This document shows, piece after piece, positions 61,870 through 64,000 of a stretch of DNA of 64,000 nt. This DNA comes from Saccharum officinarum. Lineage: Eukaryota; Streptophyta; Magnoliopsida; Poales; Poaceae. The notes under the pieces were generated by a model. That model did no database searches. It was not told where the DNA came from and worked only from the letters and a program-made list of their open reading frames with translations. The position numbers were made by a program, and so were the translations under genes. The number at the start of each line of letters is the position of its first letter. Within the stretch, counting starts at the first letter, position 1. The stretch is taken from positions 13,993,381 through 14,057,380 of the forward strand of contig CM036221.1 in NCBI GenBank assembly GCA_020631735.1, read 5' to 3'.

Positions 61870-64000
61870 CCCCCCGCAGTCTGAACTACCGGCGCAGCGG
61901 AGTTCGAGGCTGAACAAGAAAGAACACACACAACCCCCCACAGACGCAACTAGCCACCGGTGATGTTGAGGCTGGAGCGAAACTCGGCGAAGGTCGAGGA
62001 CGGGAGGCCTTTGGTGAAGATGTCCGCGAACTGGGAGGTCGTCGGAACGTGAAGAACCCGCACCTCGCCCATGGCCACCCGATCACGGACAAAATGGAGG
62101 TTGATCTCCACATGCTTCGTCCGCTGGTGCTGGATGGGGTTTGTGGAGAGGTAGACCGCACTGACGTTGTCGCAGTAGATCAGTGTGCTCCGGGAGGGTG
62201 GAGTGTGCAACTCAGCCAGCAGCTGCCGGAGCCAGGCGGCCTCCGCCACGCCGTTAGCAACGGCGCGGTACTCCGCCTCGGCGCTGGACCGGGAGACCAC
62301 CGGCTGGCGCTTGGACGACCAAGACACCAGGTTGCCGCCCAGGAAGACGGCGTAGCCGGAGGTGGAGCGGCGAGTATCCGGGCACCCGGCCCAGTCAGCG
62401 TCGGTGTAGACAACGAGGTCGGTGGAGGAGGCCCGGTGGAGGAGGCCGTAGTCGAGTGTGCCCCGGAGGTAGTGGAGGAGGCGCTTGAGAGCCAAGAGGT
62501 GAGGCTCCCGGGGATCATGCATGTGGAGGCAGACCTGCTGAACTGCATAGGTGATGTCTGGCCGGGTGAAGGTGAGGTACTGAAGGGCCCCGGCGAGACT
62601 CCTGTACGCAGTGGGATCGGTCACCGGTGGCCCCTCAACCTCAGACAGCTTGCCCTGAGTGTCGACCGGTGTGGAGCAGGGGTTGCAGTCAGTCATCCCA
62701 GCCCGCTCCAAAATGTCCCGAGTGTACTGTCGCTGGTGAAGGAGGAGCCCGGCAGGACGGTGCTCAACAGTGACACCGAGGAAGTGGTGGAGCTCACCCA
62801 GATCCTTCATCGCGAACTCTTGCTGGAGAGCGGTGATGATCCGGCGGAGAAGTGGCTCGCTGGAGGCGGTGAGGACAATGTCATCAACATAGAGCAACAA
62901 GTATGCAGTGTCGGCTCCATGGTGGTAGACGAACAGGGACGTATCAGACTTGGCCTCCATGAACCCTAGGGTCGCGCGGCGCCAGTGAGGGTCCAACAGG
63001 GCGTCGCGGACGGAGGAGGGTACCGGAGAGACCACCGCATCGCCGGTTGAAGCCTCGAGGGCACGAGGCGGTAGGGTGCCGGCCGCGTGTCGTGTCACCA
63101 TCGGGTGAACATGCCGCGGGTGTCGGTGCAGCAGCGGCGGGTGGTAGACCGGCGGGACACCACGAGCCGGCGGAGACAGCGGCGGTGGTGTCGGTGTCCC
63201 CGGTGGAGAAGGGAGCGCGAGCGGCGGCGGCCGCGGCCTGCGCTGGTACACGTACCGGCGCGGCGAACCTCGACGGAGGTGTCGGGGCAGGTGCCGGGAC
63301 GGGATCCGGCGTCGTCGACCGACACGACCCCCCCCCGGTGCAGCAGCGGGGGACGAAGGCTCTGGGTCTGCACCAACCAGAGAGGACGGGGCCGCGCCCG
63401 AGGACGACGGGCACGGACCTGCTGGGGATCCGGGACAGGAGGTCGGCCCGGCGCGCGGCGAAGCGGTACCTGCAGGAGACCACGAAAAAGGTGGCTGGAC
63501 CACCGGGTCAGTGGGAAACAGGGAGGGTGGGTCAGGTACCGGAGGGGTGGTGGTGCTAGAAAAGGGAAAGACGGACTCATCGAACACCACATGGCGAGAG
63601 ATGAGAACCCGTCGGGAGGTAAGGTCAAAGCACCGGTACCCCTTGTGATCCGGGGAGTACCCGAGGAAGACAGAGCGTGGAGCGAGGGTCCAGCTTGTGA
63701 GAAGAAGTGGCAGCGGTGTTGGGGTAACACGCACACCCAAACACGCGGAGGTGATCGTACCGAGGCGGGGTACCGAAGAGGGCGTGGTGAGGAGTGGGAG
63801 CGGGGCAGGCCGCGGAAGGAAGGCGGTTAAGAAGGTAGGTGAAGGTGTGCAGGCTCTCAGCCCAGAAGCGAGCGGGAAGAGAGGCCTGAAACAGAAGGGT
63901 ACGCACGGTGTCATTGGTGGTGCGAATCATCCGCTCAGCCTTGCCATTTTGCGAAGAGGTGTATGGACAAAACATGCGGAGCTGAACACCGTGAGAGAGG
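61757..64000 (-). mobile_element. Ty1/copia element, copy 2, cut by window end
   Basis: Same family as 28595-34128, opposite strand. It is inserted in the intron upstream of the 61608 exon of the WD40 gene, in the same orientation as that gene. It continues beyond 64000, so the 5' LTR and target duplication are not visible. Confidence 0.93.
61950..63999 (-). pseudogene. Copia copy 2 pol: integrase end, RT remnant, RNase H
   Basis: It begins in the integrase ([20 protein letters not shown]) and runs to [20 protein letters not shown] and [13 protein letters not shown]. The frame passes [13 protein letters not shown] where copy 1 has a stop. About 450 bp of RT are deleted: DPHWRRA joins directly to [13 protein letters not shown] at about 62972, removing the first half of the RT. 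The catalytic YVDDIVLT and a complete RNase H ([32 protein letters not shown]) remain. A further frame change lies near 63660-63740. It is non-autonomous. Confidence 0.9.

Noticed and set aside
61950..63914. 654-codon frame read as an intact copia polyprotein
   Set aside because: It joins integrase-side sequence to the RT C-terminal half across a deletion of about 450 bp, so it is a fused remnant.

Overview
The window is plant nuclear DNA, almost certainly from a grass (Poaceae, probably an Andropogoneae such as sugarcane, sorghum or Miscanthus). The grounds are split genes with GT-AG introns, a vacuolar zinc transporter that looks like rice MTP1, a grass-type F-box family, Tourist and Stowaway MITEs, and several retrotransposon families. 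A 100-base N run (55551-55650) marks an assembly gap.

Layout. 1-8420: two minus-strand copies of one F-box family. Locus A is cut by the window edge, with only its first 11 codons inside, and has a stack of nested transposons in its leader. Locus B (6833-8420) is intact, with two exons. 8420-16900 is gene-poor and full of DNA transposons. 16954-40450 holds two diverged copies of a duplicated block on the plus strand. Block 1 is F-box pseudogene C, a flank called X, a Ty3/gypsy remnant, then locus E, which keeps only the F-box. Block 2 is flank Y (split by a Ty1/copia element), then locus D, which keeps only the C-terminal domain, followed by a tail split by a hAT element. Between the blocks sit a complete TRIM (23918-24201) and a seven-exon G-type lectin receptor kinase gene (24503-28042, minus) with two reading-frame lesions.

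42531-46446: an MTP1-type zinc transporter (minus) with a 5' leader intron and a GC-rich promoter. 47022-55000: an RTE-type LINE fragment and nested LTR-retrotransposon pieces carrying palindromic GC-rich arrays and one long decayed ORF. 56749-61608: the 3' seven exons of a LEC14B-like WD40 gene (minus). Its introns hold foldback elements, TA arrays and an 88-bp triplication that copies a splice donor. 61757-64000: a second copia copy of the same family in its upstream intron.

The genes do not form a pathway. The coherent story is decay of an F-box cluster by small lesions and transposon insertion. It has left one intact gene (B), one stand-alone F-box ORF (E), one F-box-less recognition domain (D) and one multiply broken copy (C). 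Many insertions can be dated relative to one another because their target-site duplications are exact. I found no tRNA, rRNA or CRISPR array.
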